A stretch of 64,000 nt of DNA. Origin: DATKYQ01 sp035528415 (GTDB taxonomy: Bacteria; Myxococcota; B64-G9). The notes below the pieces were generated by a model that did no database searches, was not told where the DNA came from, and worked only from the letters and a program-made list of their open reading frames with translations. The position numbers were made by a program, and so were the translations under genes. The DNA is taken from positions 1 through 64,000 of the forward strand of contig DATKYQ010000062.1 of assembly GCA_035528415.1 (NCBI GenBank). The letters are read 5' to 3'. Shown piece after piece: positions 45,233-54,500 of the stretch (within the stretch, counting starts at the first letter, position 1; each line of letters opens with the position of its first letter).

Positions 45233-46776
45233 GGCCTGCGCCACAGCAACATCGCAAGCAGCAAGAGCGCAAGGCCGCCCGCGCCCGCAGCCGGATTCGA
45301 AGAATGACTGCAGCCGCAACCCGAGCCGCCGCAATCAGGCGCCTCGACGCACTGCTGTTCGAGACACATCATGCACTCCCCGCAGGCGTAGCCGTCGGGC
45401 CGCGTCTCGTGCTCGCAGCCCGAGTCCGGGTTACACCAGTCGTCGGTGCAGGGATCCTGGTCGTCGCAGGCTCCGCTGTCGGTAGCCAGGCAATGACCGC
45501 CCGAGCAGGCCGCCGCCCCGCAAAAGCCGCCGCCGCAAGCAGTTCCATCGTCAACGCTTGCATGACTGCAGCCCAGGTGGGTGTCGCAAGAGTCGTCGCT
45601 GCAGGGATTGTGGTCGTCACAGTCGAGCGTCGTTCCCGAGCGGCACATGCCGGCGAAACAACTCTCTTCGCCATCGCAAACGTTTGAGTTGAGGCAAGCT
45701 GTTCCGTTGGTTACGGGATTGTAAAGACACCCGCTGGCGGGGTCACAGGCCTCGTCGGTGCACAAGTTGGAGTTGGAACAATCGAGCGCTTGGCCCGGAG
45801 AGCATAGGCCGCCCTGGCATGTCTCGGTGCCGTCGCACAGGTTCGCGTCGGGACATGGCGTGCCGGAAGGCACCTGGACACAGTGCCCCCAGTTGCCGCC
45901 CACGTTGCAAGCCTCGCATTCTCCCGGGCAGGTCGACTCGCAGCAGACGCCGTCGACGCAATAGCCCGAGTTGCACTGCGCGGAACCGGCGCAGGACGCT
46001 CCCAACTCGCCACCTACGAAATCGATGATGAAGCTCTCGAACTCGTCGACCTTGGTGCTGCAGCCGAAGTAGGCGCAATTTTGATCGCCGTAAGAGGTGA
46101 CCCCGGCCACGTACTCCTGGCCGCTGCGAGTGACGAAGGCAGGACCGCCGCTGTCGCCTTCGCAAGGTCCGCCGGGCGACTGGTCTGAACAGATCGAGTT
46201 CGACACGGCCCAACCCCCGTTGCCTATGGAACAGCCGCCCCCGCTGGTGCAGACCCAGTCGAGAGCGTTGTCGACCGTGAGCTTGCTGCCCGCATTGCCG
46301 TACTCATCCTCTCCGTAGCCGACATACTCGAGTATGCCGCCCACATCGAGTTGGGAAATACCCAGGCTGTGGGGCAGGTAGGGAATCGGCGTGACATTGG
46401 AAGGGGCCTGGCTGGAAAGCCGCAGCATGGCGATGTCGTTTATCAGGTTCTGTGAGTCCCAATACGGGTGAACCAGCGTGTCCGATACGTAGCGCCTGGT
46501 GGAACTATAGACGCTGCTGCCGAAGTAGATAGTGTAGGCACTGGCGCTGTATCCTTCAACGCAATGGGCCGCCGTCAGGACGACATCAGAACTAATCAGC
46601 GTGCCACTGCACATGTACTGGCCGAAGGTCATGGCAATCACGGCGTTGTGGGCCGGGTTGCTGTCAGTCTGGCCGTTGATAATTGGAATGCCGAGATGAC
46701 CGATGCCGACGGGCTGTTGCTCGCCGCATGCGGCCAGGGAAACGGCAACGCTTACAAGAATGAGAAAACGACTCAA
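45229..46776 (-). CDS. Trypsin-like secreted protease with Cys-rich repeats (1)
   Basis: A 515-residue S1-family protease. Signal with lipobox AAC near residue 17, then a short propeptide before IINGQ. The triad is present: TAAHC (His), NDIAML (Asp), GDSGGP (Ser). From about 265 come EGF-like, Cys-rich modules with CDD..PC..D.C/.GC patterns. The end (GGSGCGCS, a membrane helix LLLLAMLL, then WRRP) is a MYXO-CTERM-type sorting tail, predicted to anchor or process the protein at the cell surface. The start is TTG at 46776 behind GAAGGAGG; TTGA overlaps the upstream protease stop. Confidence 0.93.
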   Translation of the reverse strand: MSRFLILVSVAVSLAACGEQQPVGIGHLGIPIINGQTDSNPAHNAVIAMTFGQYMCSGTLISSDVVLTAAHCVEGYSASAYTIYFGSSVYSSTRRYVSDTLVHPYWDSQNLINDIAMLRLSSQAPSNVTPIPYLPHSLGISQLDVGGILEYVGYGEDEYGNAGSKLTVDNALDWVCTSGGGCSIGNGGWAVSNSICSDQSPGGPCEGDSGGPAFVTRSGQEYVAGVTSYGDQNCAYFGCSTKVDEFESFIIDFVGGELGASCAGSAQCNSGYCVDGVCCESTCPGECEACNVGGNWGHCVQVPSGTPCPDANLCDGTETCQGGLCSPGQALDCSNSNLCTDEACDPASGCLYNPVTNGTACLNSNVCDGEESCFAGMCRSGTTLDCDDHNPCSDDSCDTHLGCSHASVDDGTACGGGFCGAAACSGGHCLATDSGACDDQDPCTDDWCNPDSGCEHETRPDGYACGECMMCLEQQCVEAPDCGGSGCGCSHSSNPAAGAGGLALLLLAMLLWRRP

Positions 46777-48389
46777 GACGGCCTCCTTCTCCTCCCGTAG
46801 AAAACTCTACCAGACCATCGATCAGAAACCAAGACGAGCATGAGAAAACCACAGTATAGCAACAGATCGCCCAGGCCGCCTCCGACGGGCCCGCAGCCGC
46901 AACCGCCGGCGCTCTTACAATCCGGGTCGTCGACGCACTGGTTGTTGCGGCAGACGAGGCACTCCCCGCACTTCATTCCGTCAGGCCATGGCTCGTTGAC
47001 ACAGCCGGTTTGTGTGTCGCACGAGTCGCGGGTGCAGGAGTTGTCATCGTCGCAGGATATGCCTGAGGAAAGCTCGCATGAACCCGTCCTGCACTGCATG
47101 TCACCGCAGGGACTCGTGCCGCAATCCGTGCCGTCCGCCAGGGCCTGGTTCAGACAGCCCGACTGGCTGTCGCAACTATCCAGAGTGCAGGGGTTCTGAT
47201 CGTCGCAAACTGGAACATCCCCATCCGTGCAGAATCCCCACTGACAGGTTTCCCGTCCGTCGCACAAGTCGTCGTTGTCGCAGGGAGTGCCGTTATCGAG
47301 TTGTTCGAAGACGCAGCCGCTAGCCGCGAAGCAAGCGTCGCTGGTGCATGGGTTGGAATCGACACAATCGAGCGCTGTCCCGGCCAGGCAGATCGCATCC
47401 TGGCAGATCTCGTCCCCGTTGCACTTGTCGCCGTCCGGGCAAGCCGACCCGTCCGGGGCCGCTTGGCAGCTTCCCAGAGCCCCGGGGACCGCGCACGACT
47501 TGCAAGGGCCGGAACAGGCCTCCTCACAGCAAATACCGTCCACACAGAATCCCGAGCGGCACTGGCCGCCCGATGAGCAGGAGGCGCCCGGTCTGCCCTG
47601 GACGAAGTCGTCTATGAAGCCCAGGTACTCGTCAACCTTGGTGCTGCAACCCCACATGGCGCAGTTCTGGTATACGTAGGACGACACGCCGGCCACGTAC
47701 TCCTCGGAGTCGCGAACGATCAGCGCCGGACCGCCGCTGTCACCGAAGCAAATCCCGGACGGCGTCTGGTCCTGGCAAATGGTGTAGCGCTCTGCGAAGA
47801 ATAGACCCTGGCTGCATCCGTCCGGGGCGGTGCACACCATTTCGATGTTGTTGGTGGCCGCGAGCTTAGTACCGACCTGTCCGTTCTCGTCCTGGCCAAA
47901 GCCGACGAACTCGACCGGAACGCCGATGTCCGCGTCGGTGACTTGCAAAAGATGCGTCAGCGGCGGGATAGGAGAAACGCCCGGCGGGGCCCCGCTGGAA
48001 AGAAGCAATAAGGCCAGGTCTCCGCTGGATGTCTGGCCGCCCTGGGGATCGTAGCCCGGATAAACAGACGTCTCTTCCACAGCCCGGGTCATCGACGCGC
48101 CGGTATCGTTGCCGAACAGCACCAGAAAGTTGCTCGGGGCGATATCCTGGCCGGCGTCGTTGGCGCAGTGGGCCGCTGTCAGCACAACCCGGGGGGCGAT
48201 TAAAGTTCCCGAGCACATGCCCAGGCCGTTAAACAGCGCCACGACCGCCATGTGGGAAAGGCGCAGGTCGGGCTCACCGTTTATGATCGGGTAACCGATG
48301 AAGTCGTAGTCCTCAGGCGCGTTTTCCTGAAGCGAACACCCCGCGGTAAAGGCGACAACGACAAAGAGAACACTCGCGCACCGGATCAT
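46773..48389 (-). CDS. Trypsin-like secreted protease with Cys-rich repeats (2)
   Basis: A 538-residue S1 protease, the middle gene of three. Signal with lipobox TAGC, mature start near IINGE. Triad blocks TAAHC, GDLALL and GDSGGP are intact. Cys-rich repeats follow from about 290. The tail is unusual: GGCGCG, a helix (LLLYCGFLMLVLVSD) and then a longer basic end (GRVFYGRRRRPS) than the other copies. ATG at 48389 overlaps the upstream stop as ATGA, with GAGG before it. The frame is open 28 codons further, inside the upstream gene. Confidence 0.92.
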   Translation of the reverse strand: MIRCASVLFVVVAFTAGCSLQENAPEDYDFIGYPIINGEPDLRLSHMAVVALFNGLGMCSGTLIAPRVVLTAAHCANDAGQDIAPSNFLVLFGNDTGASMTRAVEETSVYPGYDPQGGQTSSGDLALLLLSSGAPPGVSPIPPLTHLLQVTDADIGVPVEFVGFGQDENGQVGTKLAATNNIEMVCTAPDGCSQGLFFAERYTICQDQTPSGICFGDSGGPALIVRDSEEYVAGVSSYVYQNCAMWGCSTKVDEYLGFIDDFVQGRPGASCSSGGQCRSGFCVDGICCEEACSGPCKSCAVPGALGSCQAAPDGSACPDGDKCNGDEICQDAICLAGTALDCVDSNPCTSDACFAASGCVFEQLDNGTPCDNDDLCDGRETCQWGFCTDGDVPVCDDQNPCTLDSCDSQSGCLNQALADGTDCGTSPCGDMQCRTGSCELSSGISCDDDNSCTRDSCDTQTGCVNEPWPDGMKCGECLVCRNNQCVDDPDCKSAGGCGCGPVGGGLGDLLLYCGFLMLVLVSDRWSGRVFYGRRRRPS

Positions 48390-49954
48390 CTTCCAGGCCT
48401 CACGCACAGCCCCAGCAGAAGCAAAAGCGCAAAACCCAGCCCGCGCGGCGTCTCGTCTGTCGGCTGCGAGCAACCGCAGCCCGAACCACCGCAGTCGGGC
48501 GCCTCAACACACTGCTGTTCGAGACACATCAGGCATTTGCCGCAGGCATAGCCCTCCGGCAGGTTCTCATGCACACAGCCGCTGGAAGGGTCGCACGAGT
48601 CACTGGTGCATTCGTTCTGATCGTCGCAATCATCCGTGTTTGACGATACGCACTTCCCTGCGGTGCAGTACTGCTCACCGCACATCCCACCACCGCAAGA
48701 GGTGTCGTCTGTAACCGCCACATGCCGACAGCCACCTCCGTCACACGAGTCGTCGGTGCATGGATTGCGATCGTCGCAGTCCATGGCCGTGCCCGGGCGG
48801 CAGACGCCGTCGCCGCAGGTTTCCTCGCCGTCACATAGGTCTCCGTTGGAACACGGAGTTCCGTCCGGCATGTGATTGTTGAGGCAACCCAGGGCCGGAT
48901 CGCAGCTATCGCCGGTGCACACGTTGGAGTTGTGGCAATCGAGCACCTGTCCGGCAGTGCAGCTTCCGGCCTGGCAGGTCTCGGTGCCGTTACAGCGATT
49001 GCCGTCCAGGCATTGCGTGCCGTTTGGAACCTGCAGGCATTCGCCCCGGTGACCGGACAGGTTGCAAGCGCTGCATTCGCCGGAACAAGACGACTCACAG
49101 CATACACCGTCCACGCAATGACCCGAGTCGCACGCGGCGGCAGTGGTGCAGGAGGTACCCAGGCCGCCGCCGAAGAAATCCTCGATCTCCTGCTCGAACT
49201 CGTCTACTTTTGTGCTGCAGGCGAAATCCTGGCATCCCTGCCCGACGTAGGAAGAGACGCCGGCAACATAGTCGGTGCCTGAGCGGTTGACGATGGCCGG
49301 TCCGCCGCTGTCACCCTCGCATAACCCACCCGGCGTCTCGTCCATGCAGATGTTCTTGGATGTGGCAGGATTGGGCCAGTTACAGCCGTAGCCGTTGGTG
49401 CAGACCCAGTTAATGTGATCGGTGTAGATCATTTTCGTCCCGGCGCTATACTCGTCATTGGGATCAGTCATGCCGAAGCCAACGAAATCGAATGACGTCT
49501 GGTTACTGACGTCCGTCTGGGTGATGCCCAGGCTGTGCGGCAGGTAGGGTATCGGCACGGCGCTCGATGGCGCGTCGCTGCCCAGGCGCAGCAGGGCGAT
49601 ATCGTAGCGGATGTTCTGCTCGTCGTAGCTGGGATGGATCCACTTGTCGACCACGGTGCGCCGGGTGGTGCTGTTGACCGTGCTGCCGAAGTAGATGGTG
49701 TAGGAACCGACGCTGGAGCCCGCGCAGTGGCCGGCCGTAAGCACCACCCGGGGCGCGATCAGCGTCCCTGAGCACATGTAGCCGCCGAAGGTCATAGCCA
49801 CCACCGAATAGTGAGCAGGATCGGTATCGGCCTGCCCGCCCATGATTGGATAATTAATAAATTCGAATTGCGGCCGTTCCGAAGAACCACACCCGCCCAC
49901 AAGCAAACCCCCGAGCAACAAAGAAAAACCTGCGAACCGCCGGGAACCAGCCAT
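48386..49954 (-). CDS. Trypsin-like secreted protease with Cys-rich repeats (3)
   Basis: First gene of the operon, 522 residues. Lipobox VGGC near residue 22, triad in TAGHC, YDIALL and GDSGGP, then Cys-rich repeats and the tail GGSGCGCS followed by a helix (LGFALLLLLGLC) and RPGR. Its C-terminal repeat and the block MCLEQQCVEAPDCGGSGCGCS-like segment are nearly identical to copy 1, which indicates recent duplication or gene conversion. The ATG at 49954 has GAAGGAG eight bases upstream; earlier in-frame ATG codons lack one. It diverges from the glutamine synthetase-like gene across 142 bp, where the operon promoter should lie. Confidence 0.93.
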   Translation of the reverse strand: MAGSRRFAGFSLLLGGLLVGGCGSSERPQFEFINYPIMGGQADTDPAHYSVVAMTFGGYMCSGTLIAPRVVLTAGHCAGSSVGSYTIYFGSTVNSTTRRTVVDKWIHPSYDEQNIRYDIALLRLGSDAPSSAVPIPYLPHSLGITQTDVSNQTSFDFVGFGMTDPNDEYSAGTKMIYTDHINWVCTNGYGCNWPNPATSKNICMDETPGGLCEGDSGGPAIVNRSGTDYVAGVSSYVGQGCQDFACSTKVDEFEQEIEDFFGGGLGTSCTTAAACDSGHCVDGVCCESSCSGECSACNLSGHRGECLQVPNGTQCLDGNRCNGTETCQAGSCTAGQVLDCHNSNVCTGDSCDPALGCLNNHMPDGTPCSNGDLCDGEETCGDGVCRPGTAMDCDDRNPCTDDSCDGGGCRHVAVTDDTSCGGGMCGEQYCTAGKCVSSNTDDCDDQNECTSDSCDPSSGCVHENLPEGYACGKCLMCLEQQCVEAPDCGGSGCGCSQPTDETPRGLGFALLLLLGLCVRPGR

Positions 49955-50096
49955 ATTTATAACTCCTTCTCCCCACTGTCCTATGATCAGTTTAGCGCCG
50001 CATGGACCATGGCACAAGGCCGAATACCGACAACATTGACTCCCACGCCTGTTGCCGGTAGTTTTTATGCCTGCAGACGAACAGGGAGGTCAAGGC

Positions 50097-51461
50097 ATGG
50101 CCGAGGAAAAACCGGTGGGAGGCGATCTTTCCAGGCTGGTAGATGAGGGCAAGCTGGATACTGTTATCACCGCCTTCCCCGATCACTACGGGCGCCTGAT
50201 GGGCAAGCGCATCCCGGCCGCCTACTTTGTCGAAAATCTGATGCACGCCCAAATCCATACCTGCAACTACCTTCTGACCTGCGATATGGAGATGGAGCCG
50301 CTGCCGGGGTTTGCCTTCTCGAGTTGGGACCAGGGTTACGGCGATATGCAGCTGAAACCCGACCTGGCCAGCCTGCGCCTCTTGCCCTGGCTTCCCGGAA
50401 GCGCGCTGGTGCTGTGCGATCTGTTCGCCGGCAACGGCGACCCGGTGGAGATGAGTCCGCGTCGCATCCTGCAGCGTCAGATCGATGTCTGTCGGCAACG
50501 TGGGCTGTTTCCGCTTGTGGCCTCCGAGCTCGAATTCTACCTGTTCGAAGGAACCGCCGCCGAGTTGGCCGGGCGCGATTTTCGGGATCTGGCACCCACC
50601 ACGCCCTACCTTATCGACTACGATATCCTGGGTACCACCCGCGACGAGGATTTCCTGAAAGACGTGCGCACAATAATGCCGCTGGCCGGCATTCCGGTGG
50701 AGAGCAGCAAGGGCGAATGGGGCCGCGGCCAGCATGAGGTCAACCTGCGCTTCTGCGATGCGCTCGAGATGGCCGACCGGCACGTGATCTTCAAGCAGGG
50801 TGTCAAGCTGCTGGCCGGCAAGCACGGGCGCACGGCCACCTTCATGGCCAAGGTCTCGCACCTTTCGGCTGGCTCATCCTGTCACATTCACACGAGTTTC
50901 AAAGACCAGAACGGGCGTAACGCTTTCTGGGACGACGAGGCCGAGCAGCCGTCACGCCTGTTCGGCTCATTCCTGGCCGGCTGCATGCGCCACGCCGCTC
51001 ACCTGTCGATTTTCTTCGCCCCGACGGTCAACTCATACAAGCGCTACCGCTCGGCCAGCTTCGCCCCGGTCTCGATCGCCTGGGACAATGACAACCGCAC
51101 CTGTGGCTTCAGGGTGGTGGGCGAGGGGCAATCGTTGAGGATCGAAAACCGCATTCCCGGAGCCGATGTGAACCCCTACCTGGCCTTCGCGGCCACGCTG
51201 GCGGCAGGGCTTTCCGGCATTGATCGCAAGCTGGATCTTCCCGCCCCGGTCTCCGGCAACGCCTACCAGACGGCCGGCGTCCCGCGCGTGCCGGCGACCC
51301 TGCCCGATGCCATACGCTCGCTCTCGACGGGCATTTTAGCGACAGAGGCTTTCGGCCGCGAGGTGATTGAACACTACCGTCACCTGGCCGAAATGGAACA
51401 GGCGGCTATCGACAACCAGGTCAGCGACGCCGAACTGAGGCGCTATCTGGAGCGTATATGA
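50097..51461 (+). CDS. Glutamine synthetase family enzyme (GlnA/PuuA-like)
   Basis: A 454-residue ATP-dependent ligase of the glutamine synthetase fold. Metal and substrate residues are visible in ELEFYLFE, SKGEWGRGQHEVNLR, CHIHTSFK and NSYKRYRSASFAPVSIAWD. The ending RIENRIPGADVNPYLAFAA is closer to gamma-glutamylpolyamine synthetases (PuuA type) than to housekeeping GlnA, so the amine substrate may not be ammonia. No adenylylation-site tyrosine block is obvious. GGGAGGT is seven bases before the ATG; an earlier ATG at 50067 is less likely. Its last 36 coding bases are part of a 44-bp repeat found again beyond the subtilase. Confidence 0.85.
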   Translation: MAEEKPVGGDLSRLVDEGKLDTVITAFPDHYGRLMGKRIPAAYFVENLMHAQIHTCNYLLTCDMEMEPLPGFAFSSWDQGYGDMQLKPDLASLRLLPWLPGSALVLCDLFAGNGDPVEMSPRRILQRQIDVCRQRGLFPLVASELEFYLFEGTAAELAGRDFRDLAPTTPYLIDYDILGTTRDEDFLKDVRTIMPLAGIPVESSKGEWGRGQHEVNLRFCDALEMADRHVIFKQGVKLLAGKHGRTATFMAKVSHLSAGSSCHIHTSFKDQNGRNAFWDDEAEQPSRLFGSFLAGCMRHAAHLSIFFAPTVNSYKRYRSASFAPVSIAWDNDNRTCGFRVVGEGQSLRIENRIPGADVNPYLAFAATLAAGLSGIDRKLDLPAPVSGNAYQTAGVPRVPATLPDAIRSLSTGILATEAFGREVIEHYRHLAEMEQAAIDNQVSDAELRRYLERI

Positions 51462-51469
51462 TCACCTGC
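51426..51469 (+). repeat. 44-bp direct repeat, left copy
   Basis: This segment spans the last codons and stop of the glutamine synthetase-like gene (residues DAELRRYLERI, stop) plus eight bases. It matches 56245-56288 at 39 of 44 positions, same orientation. The two copies bracket the subtilase gene. Confidence 0.8.
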
Positions 51470-51528
51470 TGTGCAACTGTTTTGACAATCCCGGGCATCC
51501 AGACGCCCCAGGGGGAAAGGAAAAGAAA

Positions 51529-54500
51529 TTGAAACGAATGACAGCGGGCGGACTTTGCCTGGCCATGCTGGCCATCTGCGGCCTGGGTAGCGGCTGCCAA
51601 CAGGAACGTTCGGTCGACTACGACCGATCGGGGCAAGCGTTGCAGGCCGGCGCCGAGCGGTTGCCCTACCAACCGGGCGTGGTCTTGGTGAAGTTCAAGC
51701 AGCCCTATGCCGAGCGGGTCGACCGGACCCTGGCCGCGGAGATGGGGCTTTCGCTGCAGTACCGCAGTCGTATCGGTGTGTACGTGACGCGTGTTGGCAC
51801 GGCCGAGACAGTACCCCAGGCTGCCGCGCGGGTGAGCAAGGACCCACGGGTGGTCTATGCCGAGCCCAACTATCGCATCGAGTTTTTCAACACTCCCGAT
51901 GATCCTCGTTTTGCGGAGCAGTGGGGTTCAGACAACACCGGCCAAACCGGCGGTAGCGCCGATGCCGACATCGACGCTGTCGAGGCTTGGGATATCTCTA
52001 TCGGTTCCCCGAGCGTGGTGGTGGCGGTGCTCGACACCGGCGTCGACTACACCCATCCCGACCTGGTCGCCAACATGTGGACCAACCAGGACGAGATCCC
52101 CGGCAATGGAGTCGACGACGACAACAACGGCTACATCGACGACGTGCGCGGCTGGAATTTCGAGTCTGAAACCAACGATCCGGCCGACTGGTACGGGCAC
52201 GGCACCCACTGCGCCGGCATCATCGGGGCCAGTGGCAACAACGCACTGGGAGTGGCCGGCGTCAACTGGCGGGTCACCATTATGCCATTGATGATCATCG
52301 GCAACCAGTCGCTTGACGCCTTCGCCCTGGACGCCGCCGAAGGCGTTATCTACGCCACCGACAACGGGGCCAACGTCATGAGCTGCTCGTGGTGGACGGT
52401 TGAGTACTTCAGCCAGACGCTGGAAGACGCCTTCGGCTACGCCGACCAGAACGGCGTCATCACCGTTGCCGCGGCCGGCAACGACACCAGCGATGTCGAA
52501 ACCCAGAAAGAAGTCTGGCCCTGTGAGTGGACCTTTCCCGGCATCATCTGCGTGGCCGCCACCAACCACACCGACAACATGGCCTACTTCTCCAACTGGG
52601 GCGCCACCTCGGTGGACGTGGGCGCCCCCGGCGAGGACATCCTCTCCACCACGCCCGGCTCCAACTACGAGCTGATGTCCGGCACCTCCATGGCCACGCC
52701 CTACACGGCCGGAGTGGTGGCCCTGATGAAGTCCATCCGCCCCGACCTGACGACCGCTGAACTCAAGCAGTTCCTGTTCACTACCGTGGATCCCATCCCC
52801 GACCTGCAGGGCATCACCACCACCGGTGGCCGTATCAATGCCGGCCGGGTGATGCAGGCCATCAGCGGAGTACCTCTGCCGCCGGTGGCCATGGCCGGTG
52901 CCGATCAGAACGTCATGACCAACAGCACTGTCACCCTGGATGGCACGGGCTCGTTCGACCCCAACCAGGATCCCATCAGCTACTTATGGACCTTCTACCC
53001 GCCCAGCACCTCGTCGGCCAGCCTCGACGATCCCTCCAGTCCCACACCGCGCTTTTTGGCCGACATGTGCGGCGATTTCCAGGCCGAACTGGTGGTCAGC
53101 GACGACGGCGGATTGCGATCCGAGGCGGACCTGACAGTAGTACACGTGAACAACTACAATCCCATCGAACCGCCCATCGAAACTCCTCATCCCTATGACA
53201 ACAACAGCAACCTGACCTGGACCATCAACCAGCCCGGGGCGGCGGTCATCGGCCTGCACTTTGCATCCTTCAATACAGAATCGGGTTTCGACTTTGTTCA
53301 CCTCTACGATTCCGCCGACACCGAGTGGGCGATCTATGACGGCGATCTAGGCGAGTTCAGCACGGTCATGGTGGCCGGTTACACCGTCAAAGTTACTTTC
53401 ACTTCCGATAGTAGTGTGACCCACGAAGGCTTCGTCATCGACGGCTACTGGTGGTGCGGCAGCGGCCAGTGCCCGGCCGGTCGCGGCGACTGCGATGCAG
53501 ACCCTGCCAATGGCTGCGAGACGACCACCGACTCCGACATCGCCAACTGCGGCTGGTGCGGCCACTACTGCTTCTACCAGAACGCCGACACCAGCTGCGT
53601 GGCCGGGGTATGCCAGTTCGACGGCTGCCAGTCCGGCTGGACCGACTGCGACGCAGACGAGACAAACGGCTGCGAGGCCGAGTTGCCGGCCGATCCCGCT
53701 AACTGCGGAACCTGCGGCAACATCTGCGGCCCCTACCCGAACGCCACTGCCGGCTGTGAGGGCGGCAGTTGCGCAATCGGCTCCTGCGATGACGGCTGGG
53801 ACAACTGTAACGGCGATCTGAGCGACGGTTGCGAGATGGATGTAAGCAGCGATCTGAACAACTGCGGCGCCTGCGGCAACGTCTGCGGCCTGCAGCATAC
53901 AACAGACCAGATGTGCGTGGACGGAGTCTGCACCCCGGGCAACTGCCAGGAAGACCCCGAGAGCATCGACTCGCCGCATCCCTACCCCAACCCTTACGAC
54001 AACACCTGGACGATCACCAAGGCCGGGGCGACTACGGTTGCGGTCTACTTTACGCTTTTCGAAACCGAGAACGGCTGGGACTACGTCTACATCACCGACG
54101 GCAACGACATCCAGTACGACGTGCTCACCGGCACCCTTGAGCCGTTCTGGTCGGCGAGTGTGCCCGGCGACACCATCAAGGTACGCCTGATTGCGGACTC
54201 AATCATCAATGCCCAGGGTATAGCCATCGACCGCTCACGCTACTGCATGAGCGGCTGCGAGGCCGACTGGGGCAACTGCGACGGCGACCCGGCCAACGGC
54301 TGCGAAGCCGACCTGCTTTCCGACCTGCAACACTGCGGCGGCTGCAACCAGCCCTGTGGCGCAGCGGGTACCGACAGCCAGTGCAACGCTGGAGTATGCA
54401 CCTCATCCACTGACTGTCTGGCCGGCTTCGGCGACTGCGATTCCAACCCGGCCAACGGATGCGAGGCCGACCTGCAGGGCGACACCATAAACTGCGGTAA

